Assembly (NCBI RefSeq): GCF_015686655.1
Contig: NZ_JADPMP010000001.1
Coordinates: 434,001-498,000 of the forward strand
Direction: 5' to 3'
DNA from: Pontibacter sp. FD36
GTDB taxonomy: Bacteria > Bacteroidota > Bacteroidia > Cytophagales > Hymenobacteraceae
DNA: 64,000 nt
In this document: positions 8,566 to 17,669 of the stretch, piece by piece
How the letters are laid out: each line of letters starts with the position of its first letter
How positions within the stretch are numbered: the first letter of the stretch is position 1
The notes under the pieces: generated by a model
The model's input: only the letters and a program-made list of their open reading frames with translations
Told to the model about the DNA's origin: nothing
Databases searched by the model: none
Position numbers and translations under genes: made by a program

Positions 8566-9198
8566 ATGAACAAGCAGTTTTCAGAGATCATCAGTACCGT
8601 AGAAGATTTACAGGCTTTGCTGGGTACACCGAGCGAGTTGGTTAATAACAAATCGATCGACTACCTGGATACGCACTGCCGTGATTTTATCTCGAAGGCC
8701 TCTATGCTGTTTATAAGCACAAGTGACGCCGCCGGTAATTGCGATGTTTCTCCTCGGGGCGACGCGGCCGGCTTTGTGTTGGCACTGGACGACAAGCGGC
8801 TTGTTATACCTGAGCGACCCGGCAATAAAAGATGCGACACGCTTCGGAATATTCTGGATAACCCAAAGGTCGGGCTGATCTTTATTATCCCAGGCTTGGA
8901 AGAAACGCTTCGTGTGAATGGCAAGGCCTGCGTGATCAGAGACAAAGCCATTATGGCGGAGCTTGCAGCACAAGGCAAAATGCCAGTTGTAGGTATAGGG
9001 GTGGAAGTAGAGGAATGCTACATCCACTGTGCAAAAGCGTTTAAGCGATCAGGTCTTTGGAAGCCCGAACAATGGCCCTCACAGGAGACCCTGCCCCGTC
9101 CTGCCGCTATCCTGGCAGATCATATCAGGAAGCCTGATTACAGCGAAGAGCACATCAAAACAGTACTGAAAGAGAGCTATGAGAAGCGCCTGTACTAA
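8566..9198 (+). CDS. pyridoxamine 5'-phosphate oxidase-family protein, 210 aa
   Basis: A split-barrel flavin- or heme-binding protein of the PNPOx-like superfamily, MSMEG_1061 type. The core FISKASMLFISTSDAAGNCDVSPRGDAAGFV and VIPERPGNKRCDTLRNILDNPKVGLIFIIPGLEETLRVNG is characteristic: it holds the phosphate-binding SPRGD and the R-x-G-N-x-R loop. The true substrate of this subgroup is unknown; it is not the biosynthetic PdxH. It stands alone between two hairpins. Confidence 0.85.
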   Translation: MNKQFSEIISTVEDLQALLGTPSELVNNKSIDYLDTHCRDFISKASMLFISTSDAAGNCDVSPRGDAAGFVLALDDKRLVIPERPGNKRCDTLRNILDNPKVGLIFIIPGLEETLRVNGKACVIRDKAIMAELAAQGKMPVVGIGVEVEECYIHCAKAFKRSGLWKPEQWPSQETLPRPAAILADHIRKPDYSEEHIKTVLKESYEKRLY

Positions 9199-9276
9199 TC
9201 AAATAATAGTTGATAGGTGTAGGTTCTCAAAGCTCCAAACCATTACTTTTATAGGGTATCTCAAGGTATGGAGAAA

Positions 9277-9317
9277 TACAAAAGAAGCCCTAGCTACCGG
9301 CCAGGACTTCTTTTGTA
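9277..9317. terminator. bidirectional terminator
   Basis: TACAAAAGAAG (9277-9287) pairs with CTTCTTTTGTA (9307-9317), with GCC/GG next to the loop. It lies between two convergent genes. Confidence 0.7.
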
Positions 9318-9339
9318 ATAGGATATGACAAGGGGCAAT

Positions 9340-9930
9340 CTATTTATTAGTCGTCTTTACTTTAAAGTGAAAAGTGCCCGTTACTGGTTTTTCATTAGCG
9401 CTGTTGTTGATCTCGTAGGCTGTCATAGCATACTTGCCCTTAATGGTGAACACTGCTGAACTACCTTCTCGGCCAATGTATTTGATAGCCGTGATCTCAT
9501 TGTAAGACACTTCTGAAAGTCCTCCTTTGCTTACCATCCGTGTTGTGCTTCCTTCTTTGACAGGGAGTTTAAGCGAAAACTGGAACGGTCCGTCATTGTC
9601 TGTATATTCGGCTATCGCATACCGCTTTAGGTTGCTCGGGTTGACCATCGCTGAACTGTCTTTCGGGAATGAAAGGAAAAAGGTATTGCTGGTAGACTGA
9701 GAGGTAGCAGATACATAATAGTTCTGTTTATCTAAGCTGTTGGACGGCAGGTCCAGGTGGGTGCAGTCGATGTGGCGGGACCAATCCGGGGTTTTGAAGC
9801 TGAAGTGCAGGCTCTCGCTGATACTGTCTGGAGCCGGATCGTCTTCCTTATCCTTATCAAGTACATCGCAGGAAAAAGCAAGGGCAGCAATCATGAATGA
9901 CGCTAGATAAAGGGGTAGTTTTTTGAACAT
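9340..9930 (-). CDS. hypothetical lipoprotein, 196 aa
   Basis: The start is set at the ATG whose complement is 9928-9930 (MFKKLPLYLASFMIAALAFSC); the longer in-frame start at 9984 would bury the signal peptide. The lipobox AFSC is followed by an acidic DKDKEDDPAPDS tether. The mature part is beta-rich, with SSAVFTIKGKYAMTAYEI and GTFHFKVKT near the end suggesting a DUF-type sandwich lipoprotein. Function unknown. Probably exported to the outer membrane. Confidence 0.72.
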   Translation of the reverse strand: MFKKLPLYLASFMIAALAFSCDVLDKDKEDDPAPDSISESLHFSFKTPDWSRHIDCTHLDLPSNSLDKQNYYVSATSQSTSNTFFLSFPKDSSAMVNPSNLKRYAIAEYTDNDGPFQFSLKLPVKEGSTTRMVSKGGLSEVSYNEITAIKYIGREGSSAVFTIKGKYAMTAYEINNSANEKPVTGTFHFKVKTTNK

Positions 9931-10115
9931 CTCTGGGTGAATGGTTAAGACATACTGCTTCCCCATGTATGGTGGGTAGGGCAAAGCATATGATCTGTTA
10001 TAAAAATAGAAAGCGATAATAAGAAAATACCTGCAAAAGTAGGACGGACAGCTATGACAAGAAATACCCAGAGTTGGGTATTCTTATTACAATTGCAGCA
10101 ATATGGTGCTACTTA

Positions 10116-10156
10116 AACCAGAAGAGCCAATGCTATATGCATTGGCTCTTCTGGTT
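10116..10156. terminator. perfect palindromic terminator downstream of the ABC-F gene
   Basis: An 18-bp perfect stem (10116-10133 with 10139-10156) encloses a 5-base TATAT loop. It lies 45 bases after the ABC-F stop codon on the minus strand. Confidence 0.7.
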
Positions 10157-10200
10157 ATTATATTAATGGTATGTCTTACAGATTAAGATCCATTGTAAAA

Positions 10201-11841
10201 CTAGACTGCTTTTCTCTCAATCTCCCGCAAATTCTCCATTTTCTTATTACGGAGGAAGCTGTTGATGTCCTCGAAGTGCTCACGAACCCGCTTGTTGCCA
10301 AACTCAAACACTTTGTCGGCTAGTCCATCGAGGAAGTCGCGGTCGTGCGATACCAGAATAATGGTGCCGTCAAATGCCTTGAGGGCGTCTTTCAATATAT
10401 CCTTCGTTTTGATGTCAAGGTGGTTGGTCGGTTCGTCCAGAATAAGCAGGTTAACCGGCTGCAGCAACAGCTTGATCATCGCCAGTCGCGTCTTTTCACC
10501 ACCTGAGAGCACTTTCAACTTCTTCTCGATGGTGTCGCCGCTGAACATGAAGGCACCCAGCAAGTCCTTCACACGCGTGCGGGCATCGCCCACGGCAATC
10601 TCGTCGATGGTCTGGAAAACGGTCAATTCGCCGTCGAGGAGGGCGGCCTGGTTCTGGGCAAAGTAACCGATCATACAGTTGTGACCCAGCTGCAGCTTGC
10701 CCTCAAAATCGATCTCGCCCATGATGGCTTTCACCAGCGTAGACTTACCTTCGCCGTTCTTGCCCACAAAAGCCACTTTCTCGCCACGGTTGATGGTCAC
10801 GGAAGCATCTTTGAAGACGGTATAGTCACCGTACTTTTTGGTCAGTTCCTCTACAATCACAGGGTAGTTGCCAGAGCGCGGAGCAGGTGGGAACTTGACA
10901 TTCAAAGCAGAGGTATCCACTTCGTCTACTTCCACGATCTCCATCTTCTCGAGCATCTTCACGCGCGACTGCACCTGCAGGGTCTTCGAATAAGTACCCT
11001 TGAAGCGGTCGATAAAAGTCTGGATATCGGCAATCTCTTTCTGCTGGTCCTCAAACTGCTTCTGCTGTTGCTCGCGGCGCTCTTTGCGCAGTTGCAAGTA
11101 TTGGCTGTAAGTAACCTTATAATCGTAAATGCGGCCCATCGTCACCTCAATGGTGCGGTTAGTGATGTTATCCACAAAGGTCTTGTCGTGCGAAATCACG
11201 ATCACGGCCTTGGCATTGTTCACCAGAAAATCCTCGAGCCACTGAATGGATTCAATGTCGAGGTGGTTAGTCGGTTCGTCGAGCAGGATCAGGTCCGGCT
11301 TCTGGAGCAGGATCTTGGCCAGCTCGATACGCATGCGCCAGCCACCGCTAAATTCGTTAGTAGAACGCGTGAAATCTTCGCGGGAGAAGCCAAGGCCCTT
11401 GAGCGTTTGCTCCACCTCCGCATCAAAGTTGATTTCTTCAATAGAATAGTATTTCTCACCCAGTTCCGATACCTGCTCAATAATCTTGTAATACTCATCA
11501 GAGTCGTAGTCGGTGCGGGTTTCCAGTTCGGCATTCAGGGCATCCATCTGCTTTTTCATGTCGAGCACCTTGGCAAATGCCTTGGAGGCTTCCTCGAACA
11601 CGGTGCAGTTGTCATCAGTGAGCAGGTGCTGCGGCAAGTAGGCGATCACGGCATCCTTCGGCGCCGACACCTTGCCACGGGTAGGCTTGCTGGCGCCTGC
11701 TATAATTTTGAGCAGGGTAGATTTGCCTGCACCGTTTTTTCCCATCAGGGCAATACGGTCGTTTTCGTTGATGTTGAAAGAAACATTGCTGAAAAGGGCC
11801 GCACCATTGAACTCCACGCTCACCGCGTCAACTGAAATCAT
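10201..11841 (-). CDS. ABC-F family ATPase
   Basis: A soluble tandem-ABC protein of the ABC-F class, which acts on the ribosome (translation factor or antibiotic protection) rather than in transport; no membrane domain is present. Both cassettes are complete: Walker A GKNGAGKST (residues 34-42) and GKNGEGKST, signatures FSGGWRMR and LSGGEKTR, and two LILLDEPTNHLD-type Walker B segments. The interdomain linker (KERREQQQKQFEDQQKEI) is the charged helical arm that reaches the peptidyl-transferase centre in this class. Length 546 aa is closest to the YbiT/Uup-like housekeeping types. Which subgroup is not decidable by eye. Confidence 0.94.
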   Translation of the reverse strand: MISVDAVSVEFNGAALFSNVSFNINENDRIALMGKNGAGKSTLLKIIAGASKPTRGKVSAPKDAVIAYLPQHLLTDDNCTVFEEASKAFAKVLDMKKQMDALNAELETRTDYDSDEYYKIIEQVSELGEKYYSIEEINFDAEVEQTLKGLGFSREDFTRSTNEFSGGWRMRIELAKILLQKPDLILLDEPTNHLDIESIQWLEDFLVNNAKAVIVISHDKTFVDNITNRTIEVTMGRIYDYKVTYSQYLQLRKERREQQQKQFEDQQKEIADIQTFIDRFKGTYSKTLQVQSRVKMLEKMEIVEVDEVDTSALNVKFPPAPRSGNYPVIVEELTKKYGDYTVFKDASVTINRGEKVAFVGKNGEGKSTLVKAIMGEIDFEGKLQLGHNCMIGYFAQNQAALLDGELTVFQTIDEIAVGDARTRVKDLLGAFMFSGDTIEKKLKVLSGGEKTRLAMIKLLLQPVNLLILDEPTNHLDIKTKDILKDALKAFDGTIILVSHDRDFLDGLADKVFEFGNKRVREHFEDINSFLRNKKMENLREIERKAV

Positions 11842-11862
11842 AATCGTTTAATTTTAAGGCTG

Positions 11863-11896
11863 CAAAGATATGAAAGTTTAGGAGTAAACTCCCAAA
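11863..11896 (-). promoter_or_regulatory. probable promoter of the ABC-F gene
   Basis: On the minus strand, TTTG (complement of 11893-11896), a 22-base spacer and TATCTTTG (complement of 11863-11870) fit the Bacteroidota consensus with a slightly long spacer. The -7 box lies 21 bases before the ATG. Confidence 0.5.
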
Positions 11897-11937
11897 TCCT
11901 TCCTCCGTAGTACATAACCAACTCACAACCACCCACC

Positions 11938-13227
11938 ATGAAAGAAGAGTTCCTGCACTACATCTGGCAGCATCAGTATTTCGACAAAACCGATCTGTTG
12001 ACGGTAGAGGGGGAGCCGGTGCAGGTGCTGCGTGTGGGAATGTACAACACCGATGCAGGACCTGATTTCAAAGAGGTGATTATCCGGGTAGGGGAGGTGG
12101 AGTGGTCGGGGAGTGTGGAGATTCACCTGCGGGGCTCCGACTGGCGACGGCATCAGCACCAACTCGACTTTAAGTACAATCAAGTGGTGCTGCATGTGGT
12201 GTGGGAGGCCGACGAAGCTGTGCGTCGCACCGATGGCAGCCTCATACCTACGCTCGAGCTGAAAGACCGTGTGAACACATCCATGCTGCAAACCTACGAG
12301 CAACTGCGTCGTGCGCCTTATGCTATACCTTGTGCCGGCTTTTGGTCACAGGTGCCGGACATCACCAAAACCATGATGCTGGGTCGTGCCCTCACTGAGC
12401 GACTGGAGCTAAAAGGGGAGGAGGTGCTGCAGGTATACCAGCAGCTCGGCAATGACTGGGAAGCCACCGCTTTTCAGGTGCTGTGCAAGGCCTTTGGCTT
12501 TAAAATCAATCAGGATCCTTTTGAAAGATTGGCACGGTCACTACCTATTCAGGTAGTGCGCAAACATCAGCAGAATTTGTTTCAATTGGAGGCGTTGCTG
12601 TTCGGGCAGGCTGGTTTTTTGGAGGATCCTACAGATGAATACAGCAGCACTTTAGCTAAAGAATACACCTACCTCAGCCGAAAATTTAGCCTGCAAGAAC
12701 TGGCTATACCTCGCCATCACTGGAACTTCCTGCGCATGCGTCCCGCTAATTTTCCGACCGTGCGACTGGCGCAACTGGCTGCCTTACTTCACAAACACAA
12801 AAGTCTGTTTTCCACGATCATCCGAACCGAGGGTGTCAGGAACTACGATGCACTGTGGCAGGCGCCGGTATCTGCTTATTGGCAAAAACATTATACCTTT
12901 GGAGCGGAGTCGCGGGCGGTACAGGTGCAACTTGGCAAATCGAGTGCACAGAACCTGACCATCAATGTGGCAGCACCCCTGTTAGCAGCTTATGCCGTGC
13001 ATACCGATCAGCTGGAGCACCTCGACAAGGCAGTAGACTTGCTTGAAAAGGTGAAAGAAGCCAGCAATCGTATCACGCGGCAGTATGAGGAGTTGGGTTG
13101 GAAAGCCGCTTCCGCCGCCGATAACCAGGCCGCCCTAGGACTCTACAAACGCTACTGCCAGCCAGTCAACTGCCTGCGCTGCGCCATTGGCAACAAGATT
13201 ATGAAGCAAAATCTACCAACTACGTGA
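11938..13227 (+). CDS. DUF2851 family protein, 429 aa
   Basis: Matches the Bacteroidota-specific DUF2851 family: the N-terminus MKEEFLHYIWQHQYFD, then GMYNTDAGPDFKEVIIRVG, WSGSVEIHLRGSDWRRHQH and NQVVLHVVWEAD, and the C-terminal QPVNCLRCAIGN with two Cys in CLRC. The N-terminal core resembles a nuclease-like or restriction-endonuclease-like beta fold (my inference from the GPDF...E.H pattern); no function is established. Its stop overlaps the next start by 4 bases (GTGA), so the two are translationally coupled. Confidence 0.85.
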   Translation: MKEEFLHYIWQHQYFDKTDLLTVEGEPVQVLRVGMYNTDAGPDFKEVIIRVGEVEWSGSVEIHLRGSDWRRHQHQLDFKYNQVVLHVVWEADEAVRRTDGSLIPTLELKDRVNTSMLQTYEQLRRAPYAIPCAGFWSQVPDITKTMMLGRALTERLELKGEEVLQVYQQLGNDWEATAFQVLCKAFGFKINQDPFERLARSLPIQVVRKHQQNLFQLEALLFGQAGFLEDPTDEYSSTLAKEYTYLSRKFSLQELAIPRHHWNFLRMRPANFPTVRLAQLAALLHKHKSLFSTIIRTEGVRNYDALWQAPVSAYWQKHYTFGAESRAVQVQLGKSSAQNLTINVAAPLLAAYAVHTDQLEHLDKAVDLLEKVKEASNRITRQYEELGWKAASAADNQAALGLYKRYCQPVNCLRCAIGNKIMKQNLPTT

Positions 13228-14567
13228 GTATATTAATTTACGGCCTGAACCTGCTGGTGCTGGCTGGGCTAATTTGGTGGCTCTGGAAACAGAACTGGAA
13301 AACCGGATTGCGTCCTTACTTTTTCCCGACACTGCTGCTCAAGCTTGCCTGCGGGCTGCTGATCGGAGTGCTGAGCTTTTACGTGTTCGACAAAGGCGAT
13401 ACGCAGCTCTATTACAAGCGTGCCCTCATGATTACTGACCTGGCGCATGAGCAAGGTATAGGAAGTTATTTGCATTACCTCTTTTCTAACGACCCAGGTG
13501 GCACACCGCTGGAGGGTTTGCAAAAGCCATTTTATGAAAGTGCCTGGAACATGCCCCGGCTGTTGAGCGTGCCCATGCTGCTGACGAATGACAACTACTA
13601 CCTCAGTTCGTTGTATCTGTCGCTGTTCAGCTTTGCCGGACTTTGGTTCTTTGTGAATGCACTGGCCCGGTATTTTCCAACAACCGCTATACCTGCCGTC
13701 GTAGCTTTTCTGGTATTTCCATCTGTGGTTTACTGGTCTTCGGGTGTTCTGAAAGAGAGTGTGTTGATGGGCGGGATGGGACTGTTGCTGGGCAGTAGCT
13801 TATACCTACTGTTTGGAAAATTGAAACGCAAACCGATACTATACCTGTTGCTGACGGTTCTGGGGCTATACCTAGTCTGGCTCGTGAAATACTTTGTAGC
13901 AGTGGCCCTTGCGCTGACGGTGGCTTTAGCATTGCTTCTGAAACTGATCTTCTATAACCCGAAACTGGCACATATCCACTGGCTTATGAAGGGACTTGCC
14001 TTGCTGGTGCTGTTCTCAGGTATAGCCTGGCTAGGTACGCAGCTGAATCCGAATCTGAACTTGGAGACCATTCCGTATGTGGTTTACGGAAATTATCAGG
14101 TCAGCCTGCTGGCCTCGCAGGGTAAACCCCGTATCGATTTTCCGTTTTTGGAGCCGACCTATCTGAGCTTCGCGCTGCATTCACAGCTTGCTTTTATTGG
14201 CATGCTGTTTCGGCCATTTATCTGGGAGGTATACAACGTCCGTACCTTCGCAGCGGCTCTGGAAAATACACTATTGCTGGTGCTTGCCTTCGGTTTTGTC
14301 CGCGATTTGTTTGAGGCGGGACGTGTGAAGTGGCGCTATGGCTACTTGCTCACGGCAATGCTCGTTTATGTATTTGTGATGGGCGTTTTGTTAGCGTACA
14401 GTATGCCGAACCTGGGCACGCTCAACAGGTATAGAGTGGTTGTGCTGCCCTTTGTGGTATACCTGCTGCTGCTCTGTAAAACCAATAGTGAGCTGCTGCG
14501 CTACCTTTTGCCTGTTCGTCAGCGAGAGCAGGAAGAAGACGAGCCTGCACAAATCGCAGCAGATTAG
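13224..14567 (+). CDS. polytopic membrane protein, 447 aa, unknown function
   Basis: Begins with GTG overlapping the DUF2851 stop. About ten or eleven hydrophobic helices cover almost the whole length, separated by short loops. The first large loop contains YYKRALMITDLAHE and an NDPGGTPLEG segment, and later loops hold SGVLKESVLMGGMG. The arrangement resembles glycan-related membrane proteins such as polymerase- or GT-C-like proteins in polysaccharide loci, but no diagnostic motif is visible. The C-tail is charged (RQREQEEDEP). Six copies of AGGTATAG/CTATACCT occur in this one gene. Confidence 0.75.
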   Translation: MSILIYGLNLLVLAGLIWWLWKQNWKTGLRPYFFPTLLLKLACGLLIGVLSFYVFDKGDTQLYYKRALMITDLAHEQGIGSYLHYLFSNDPGGTPLEGLQKPFYESAWNMPRLLSVPMLLTNDNYYLSSLYLSLFSFAGLWFFVNALARYFPTTAIPAVVAFLVFPSVVYWSSGVLKESVLMGGMGLLLGSSLYLLFGKLKRKPILYLLLTVLGLYLVWLVKYFVAVALALTVALALLLKLIFYNPKLAHIHWLMKGLALLVLFSGIAWLGTQLNPNLNLETIPYVVYGNYQVSLLASQGKPRIDFPFLEPTYLSFALHSQLAFIGMLFRPFIWEVYNVRTFAAALENTLLLVLAFGFVRDLFEAGRVKWRYGYLLTAMLVYVFVMGVLLAYSMPNLGTLNRYRVVVLPFVVYLLLLCKTNSELLRYLLPVRQREQEEDEPAQIAAD

Positions 14568-14579
14568 CACTATTCTTTG

Positions 14580-14587
14580 TACCTTTG
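14580..14587 (+). promoter_or_regulatory. possible -7 box for the acetyltransferase gene
   Basis: TACCTTTG matches TAnnTTTG and lies 20 bases before the ATG at 14608. No good -33 element is seen, so this is tentative. Confidence 0.4.
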
Positions 14588-14607
14588 CACCTTATTTGAA
14601 ATAGGCT

Positions 14608-15243
14608 ATGCAAAATCCTGTAATTATACTTGGTGCCCAAAAATTGGGTACAGCAGCTCTCGATATATTCAACAGCAACAATGTAGTTGTGTATTGCTTC
14701 CTCGACGACAGCAAGGACCTGCAGCAGCAGGAACTGAACAACGTGTCGGTAATGAGCAGCACGGAGGACAGTGAATTCCTGAAACTGATCGGCAAAAAAT
14801 GCGACGTGTTTGTAGCCGTAGAGGATTCTGCCGCCCGCAAAGGTCTCATCAAGATGCTGAAAGACGAGTACAAAGTAGTGCCTGTCAATGCGATTCATAA
14901 GTTCAGCGCGGTATCAGAATTTGCCTGGTTGGGCCACGGCAACATGATCGGGGCGGGTGCCATCGTGAATAACAATGCGAAGATTGGTAACTATAACGTG
15001 ATCGAATCCCGTGCGCTGGTTGATACCAAAGCCGAGATTGGTGATAACGTGCAGATCGGCGCAGGTGCAGTGATCAATTCCGAAGTGATAGTAGAAGATG
15101 GTGCCTTTATCGGTACAGGCGCTGTGATCGTCTCAGGCGTGAAGATCGGCAAGAACGCCCGCGTAGGTGCAGGCTCTGTCGTGGTAGCCAACGTACCTGC
15201 CAAAGCTACTGTGTTCGGCAACCCAGCCGCTCCGGTGAAATAA
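14608..15243 (+). CDS. NeuD/PglD-like sugar O/N-acyltransferase, left-handed beta helix
   Basis: N-terminal Rossmann-like domain (IILGAQKLGTAALDIF, FLDDSKD) followed from about residue 105 by hexapeptide repeats such as IGAGAIVNNNAKIGNYNVIES, IGDNVQIGAGAVI and VGAGSVVVANVPAKATVFGNPA. This two-domain layout is that of PglD and NeuD, acetyl-CoA-dependent acetyltransferases acting on nucleotide-linked sugars. The usual catalytic His in the helix (N-H/S-xC) is replaced here by the ESRALVDTKA segment, so activity on a sugar is not certain. It follows the membrane protein by 40 bases and may belong to a small glycan-related group. Confidence 0.8.
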   Translation: MQNPVIILGAQKLGTAALDIFNSNNVVVYCFLDDSKDLQQQELNNVSVMSSTEDSEFLKLIGKKCDVFVAVEDSAARKGLIKMLKDEYKVVPVNAIHKFSAVSEFAWLGHGNMIGAGAIVNNNAKIGNYNVIESRALVDTKAEIGDNVQIGAGAVINSEVIVEDGAFIGTGAVIVSGVKIGKNARVGAGSVVVANVPAKATVFGNPAAPVK

Positions 15244-15445
15244 ACTTTTCTGCCTGTATCTGCTGTTTCAAAACTGACATAGGTCATTTTTAGGTATAGC
15301 AGCAGGTTGTACCTTTGGCTTTTTGAATGTGTGATTGAGTGGGGGAGTGATTGGTTTCTGAATTTCCAGAAATTAATCTTGTCAGCTTGCATTTAGTGGC
15401 CCTCCAAATTAATCCTCAGAACTCTGGACTAACAATTTAACAATA

Positions 15446-15458
15446 GCCCCGCAGGGGC
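15446..15458. other. small hairpin in the trhO leader
   Basis: GCCCC GCA GGGGC forms a short stem in the 262-base gap before trhO. The gap also holds a TACCTTTG (15310-15317) resembling a -7 box and a small TTAGCTGAAACTAA stem just before the ATG. No known riboswitch was recognised. Confidence 0.35.
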
Positions 15459-15505
15459 AAATAATTAATAATCAAATTTTAACACTTAGCTGAAACTAAG
15501 CAGTT

Positions 15506-16474
15506 ATGAACAAGCCATACAGCATACTACTGTACTACTGCTACACACCGATAGCAGATCCTGAGGCGTTCCGGGAGGAGCACCATTTACTTTGCCTGGA
15601 GCTGAATCTGCTCGGCCGTATCATCATCTCTAAGGAAGGCCTGAACGGCACCGTGTCGGGTCTGAAAGAAGACTGCGACAAGTACATGGAGATCGTGAAA
15701 GCCGATCCTCGTTTCGTTAAAGTTGACTTCAAGGTTGACGAATCAGACAAGCATGCCTTTGCAAAACTGCATGTACGCACCAAAGCGGAGATCGTGCACT
15801 CTGGCCTGCTACACATCGACCCGAACGTGCGCACTGGTATACACCTGGAGCCGAAGGAGTTCAAGGAAATGAAAGACCGCGACGATGTGGTGGTGATGGA
15901 CATGCGCTCAGATTATGAGTACAGCGTAGGCCGCTTCAAAAATGCCGTGACCTTGGATATTGAAAACTTTCGTGAGTTTCCGGAGAAGATCGACGCCCTG
16001 AAAGAAGAGCTGAAAGGCAAAAAAATCCTGACCTACTGCACTGGCGGCATTAAGTGTGAAAAAGCCAGTGCCTTTTTACTCGAACAGGGCTTTGAAGACG
16101 TATACCAGTTGCATGGCGGTATTATCAAGTACGGCAAAGAGGCTGGTGGCGAAGATTTCGAGGGCAAGTGCTATGTATTCGACAACCGTGTAGCGGTGGA
16201 TGTGAACTCTGTAAACCCTACGGTGATCTCCAAATGCCATGTATGTGGCACTGTGGAAGACCGCATGGTGAACTGCGCCAACCCGGTGTGCAACCTGCAT
16301 GTGCCGATCTGTGAGAAGTGTGGCTGGGAACTGGAAGGAGCCTGCTCAACGGAGTGCAAGGAGCACCCTGAGAAACGTCCATACGACGGCACAGGCTATT
16401 ACCAGAAGAACCTGAATGGCTACAATCCACTAAAAGGATTCAACCGTCGTAAGACTTCTATCGTATCTAAGTAA
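15506..16474 (+). CDS. trhO: tRNA uridine(34) hydroxylase, rhodanese-like
   Basis: TrhO (YceA family) makes 5-hydroxyuridine at the wobble position of tRNAs using molecular oxygen. The N-terminal acylphosphatase-like domain (EEHHLLCLELNLLGRIIISKEGLNGTVSG) precedes a rhodanese domain whose active-site loop YCTGGIKCEKA places the catalytic Cys at residue 178, equivalent to E. coli Cys179. The C-terminus is Cys-rich (CHVCG, CANPVCN, CEKCGW, CSTECKEHP) and probably binds zinc. Length 322 aa is normal. It is monocistronic with its own terminator. Confidence 0.95.
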   Translation: MNKPYSILLYYCYTPIADPEAFREEHHLLCLELNLLGRIIISKEGLNGTVSGLKEDCDKYMEIVKADPRFVKVDFKVDESDKHAFAKLHVRTKAEIVHSGLLHIDPNVRTGIHLEPKEFKEMKDRDDVVVMDMRSDYEYSVGRFKNAVTLDIENFREFPEKIDALKEELKGKKILTYCTGGIKCEKASAFLLEQGFEDVYQLHGGIIKYGKEAGGEDFEGKCYVFDNRVAVDVNSVNPTVISKCHVCGTVEDRMVNCANPVCNLHVPICEKCGWELEGACSTECKEHPEKRPYDGTGYYQKNLNGYNPLKGFNRRKTSIVSK

Positions 16475-16490
16475 GTATTCTCTAAAGCTC

Positions 16491-16523
16491 AGAAAAGCGT
16501 GCGCCCTACAGCCACGCTTTTCT
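16491..16523 (+). terminator. terminator after trhO
   Basis: AGAAAAGCGTG (16491-16501) pairs with CACGCTTTTCT (16513-16523), followed by TTGTTTAT. Confidence 0.8.
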
Positions 16524-16683
16524 TTGTTTATAATTCCCCTATTTAATTACTTGACAAAGCATAGCTTGATCAAAAGACAAAGGACTTTAGTGAAATCGCT
16601 GATTAGTGGTTTTCCCATCTTTTGTCCATTGGCAAATAGTCTTTCGTCCAGAAGCAGTATTTACTACGCTAAAATCAAAACCT

Positions 16684-17538
16684 ATGGCAATTCCAGAATC
16701 AGAACTGATCATCAATAAGAACGGTACGATCTACCACCTAAACCTGCAGCCGGAGCATATCTCAGATACCATTATTACGGTTGGAGATCCAGATCGTGTG
16801 GCGATGGTAAGTAAGTATTTCGATGAGATTGAGGTGCAGATCACCAAGCGTGAGTTCGTGACGCATACCGGCTACTACAAAGGGAAGCGCATTACGGTCA
16901 TCTCAACAGGTATGGGTACCGACAACATCGATATTCTGATGAACGAGCTGGACGCGCTGGTGAACATCGATTTTCAGTCACGTGAGCCGAATGAGGAGAA
17001 AATATCGTTGAAGATCGTTCGCATCGGCACTTCCGGTTCTTTGCAGTCTGATATTCCGCTGGGCAGCCATCTTGCCTCGCACCATGGCATTGGACTGGAC
17101 TCACTGATGGAGTTCTACCCACTGGAGCAGGACGAAAATGAGCAAAGCATTACCAAAGCGCTGCAGGAGCAATTAGGTGTGGGTTTCCGCCCATACTGTG
17201 TGAATGGCTCCAAGAGTCTGATCGAGAAGATTGCGTTCGATATGATTCCGGGAAATACGCTAACCTGTCCAGGTTTCTATGCGCCACAGGGACGTGTGTT
17301 ACGTGGTGGACTGCGCAACCCTGACCTGCTGAAGGTCTACCAGGATTTCAAGGTATGCGACTTCCGTATCACCAACTTTGAAATGGAGACAGCCGGCTAC
17401 TACGCCATGGGCCGTCTGTTGGGTCACGAAATGCTCTCACTCAATGCTATCGTGGCTAACCGCATTTCACAGGAGTTCGCTACCAATGCCGAAGAGGTGA
17501 TCGATAGCCTGATTGTCAAGGTGCTGGATAGGATATAG
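16684..17538 (+). CDS. nucleoside phosphorylase (uridine phosphorylase-like)
   Basis: Cleaves a nucleoside with phosphate to base and ribose-1-phosphate. The start is the ATG at 16684 (MAIPESELIINKNGTIYHL); the in-frame GTG at 16606 adds an untypical basic tail. Family landmarks are ITVGDPDRVAMVSKYFD near the N-terminus (phosphate site), VISTGMGTDNIDILMNEL, VRIGTSGSLQ and the substrate-binding FEMETAGYYAMGRLLGH near residue 235. The 284-aa length and the FEMET motif point to the PNP/UDP phosphorylase superfamily, with uridine the likeliest substrate. A terminator follows. Confidence 0.9.
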   Translation: MAIPESELIINKNGTIYHLNLQPEHISDTIITVGDPDRVAMVSKYFDEIEVQITKREFVTHTGYYKGKRITVISTGMGTDNIDILMNELDALVNIDFQSREPNEEKISLKIVRIGTSGSLQSDIPLGSHLASHHGIGLDSLMEFYPLEQDENEQSITKALQEQLGVGFRPYCVNGSKSLIEKIAFDMIPGNTLTCPGFYAPQGRVLRGGLRNPDLLKVYQDFKVCDFRITNFEMETAGYYAMGRLLGHEMLSLNAIVANRISQEFATNAEEVIDSLIVKVLDRI

Positions 17539-17565
17539 CCCAGCTAGGTATAGCGATATAAACAA

Positions 17566-17606
17566 AACAGCCCGCAGCGGAGTCTTATCTTCGTGTGCGG
17601 GCTGTT
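17566..17606. terminator. terminator after the nucleoside phosphorylase
   Basis: AACAGCCCGC (17566-17575) pairs with GCGGGCTGTT (17597-17606). The plus-strand tail is ACGCTTTTAAT, the minus-strand tail TTGTTTAT, so it may serve both directions. Confidence 0.65.
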
Positions 17607-17669
17607 ACGCTTTTAATGGATTTCGTTTACAGGTATAGCAATAAGTCAGGTGAGTAAGTGGATACGCCA

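Noticed and set aside
10681-11835. A 384-codon plus-strand open frame over the ABC-F gene
   Set aside because: It mirrors the conserved ABC-F gene on the other strand, has no family motif, and is rich in His and Leu as antisense frames usually are.
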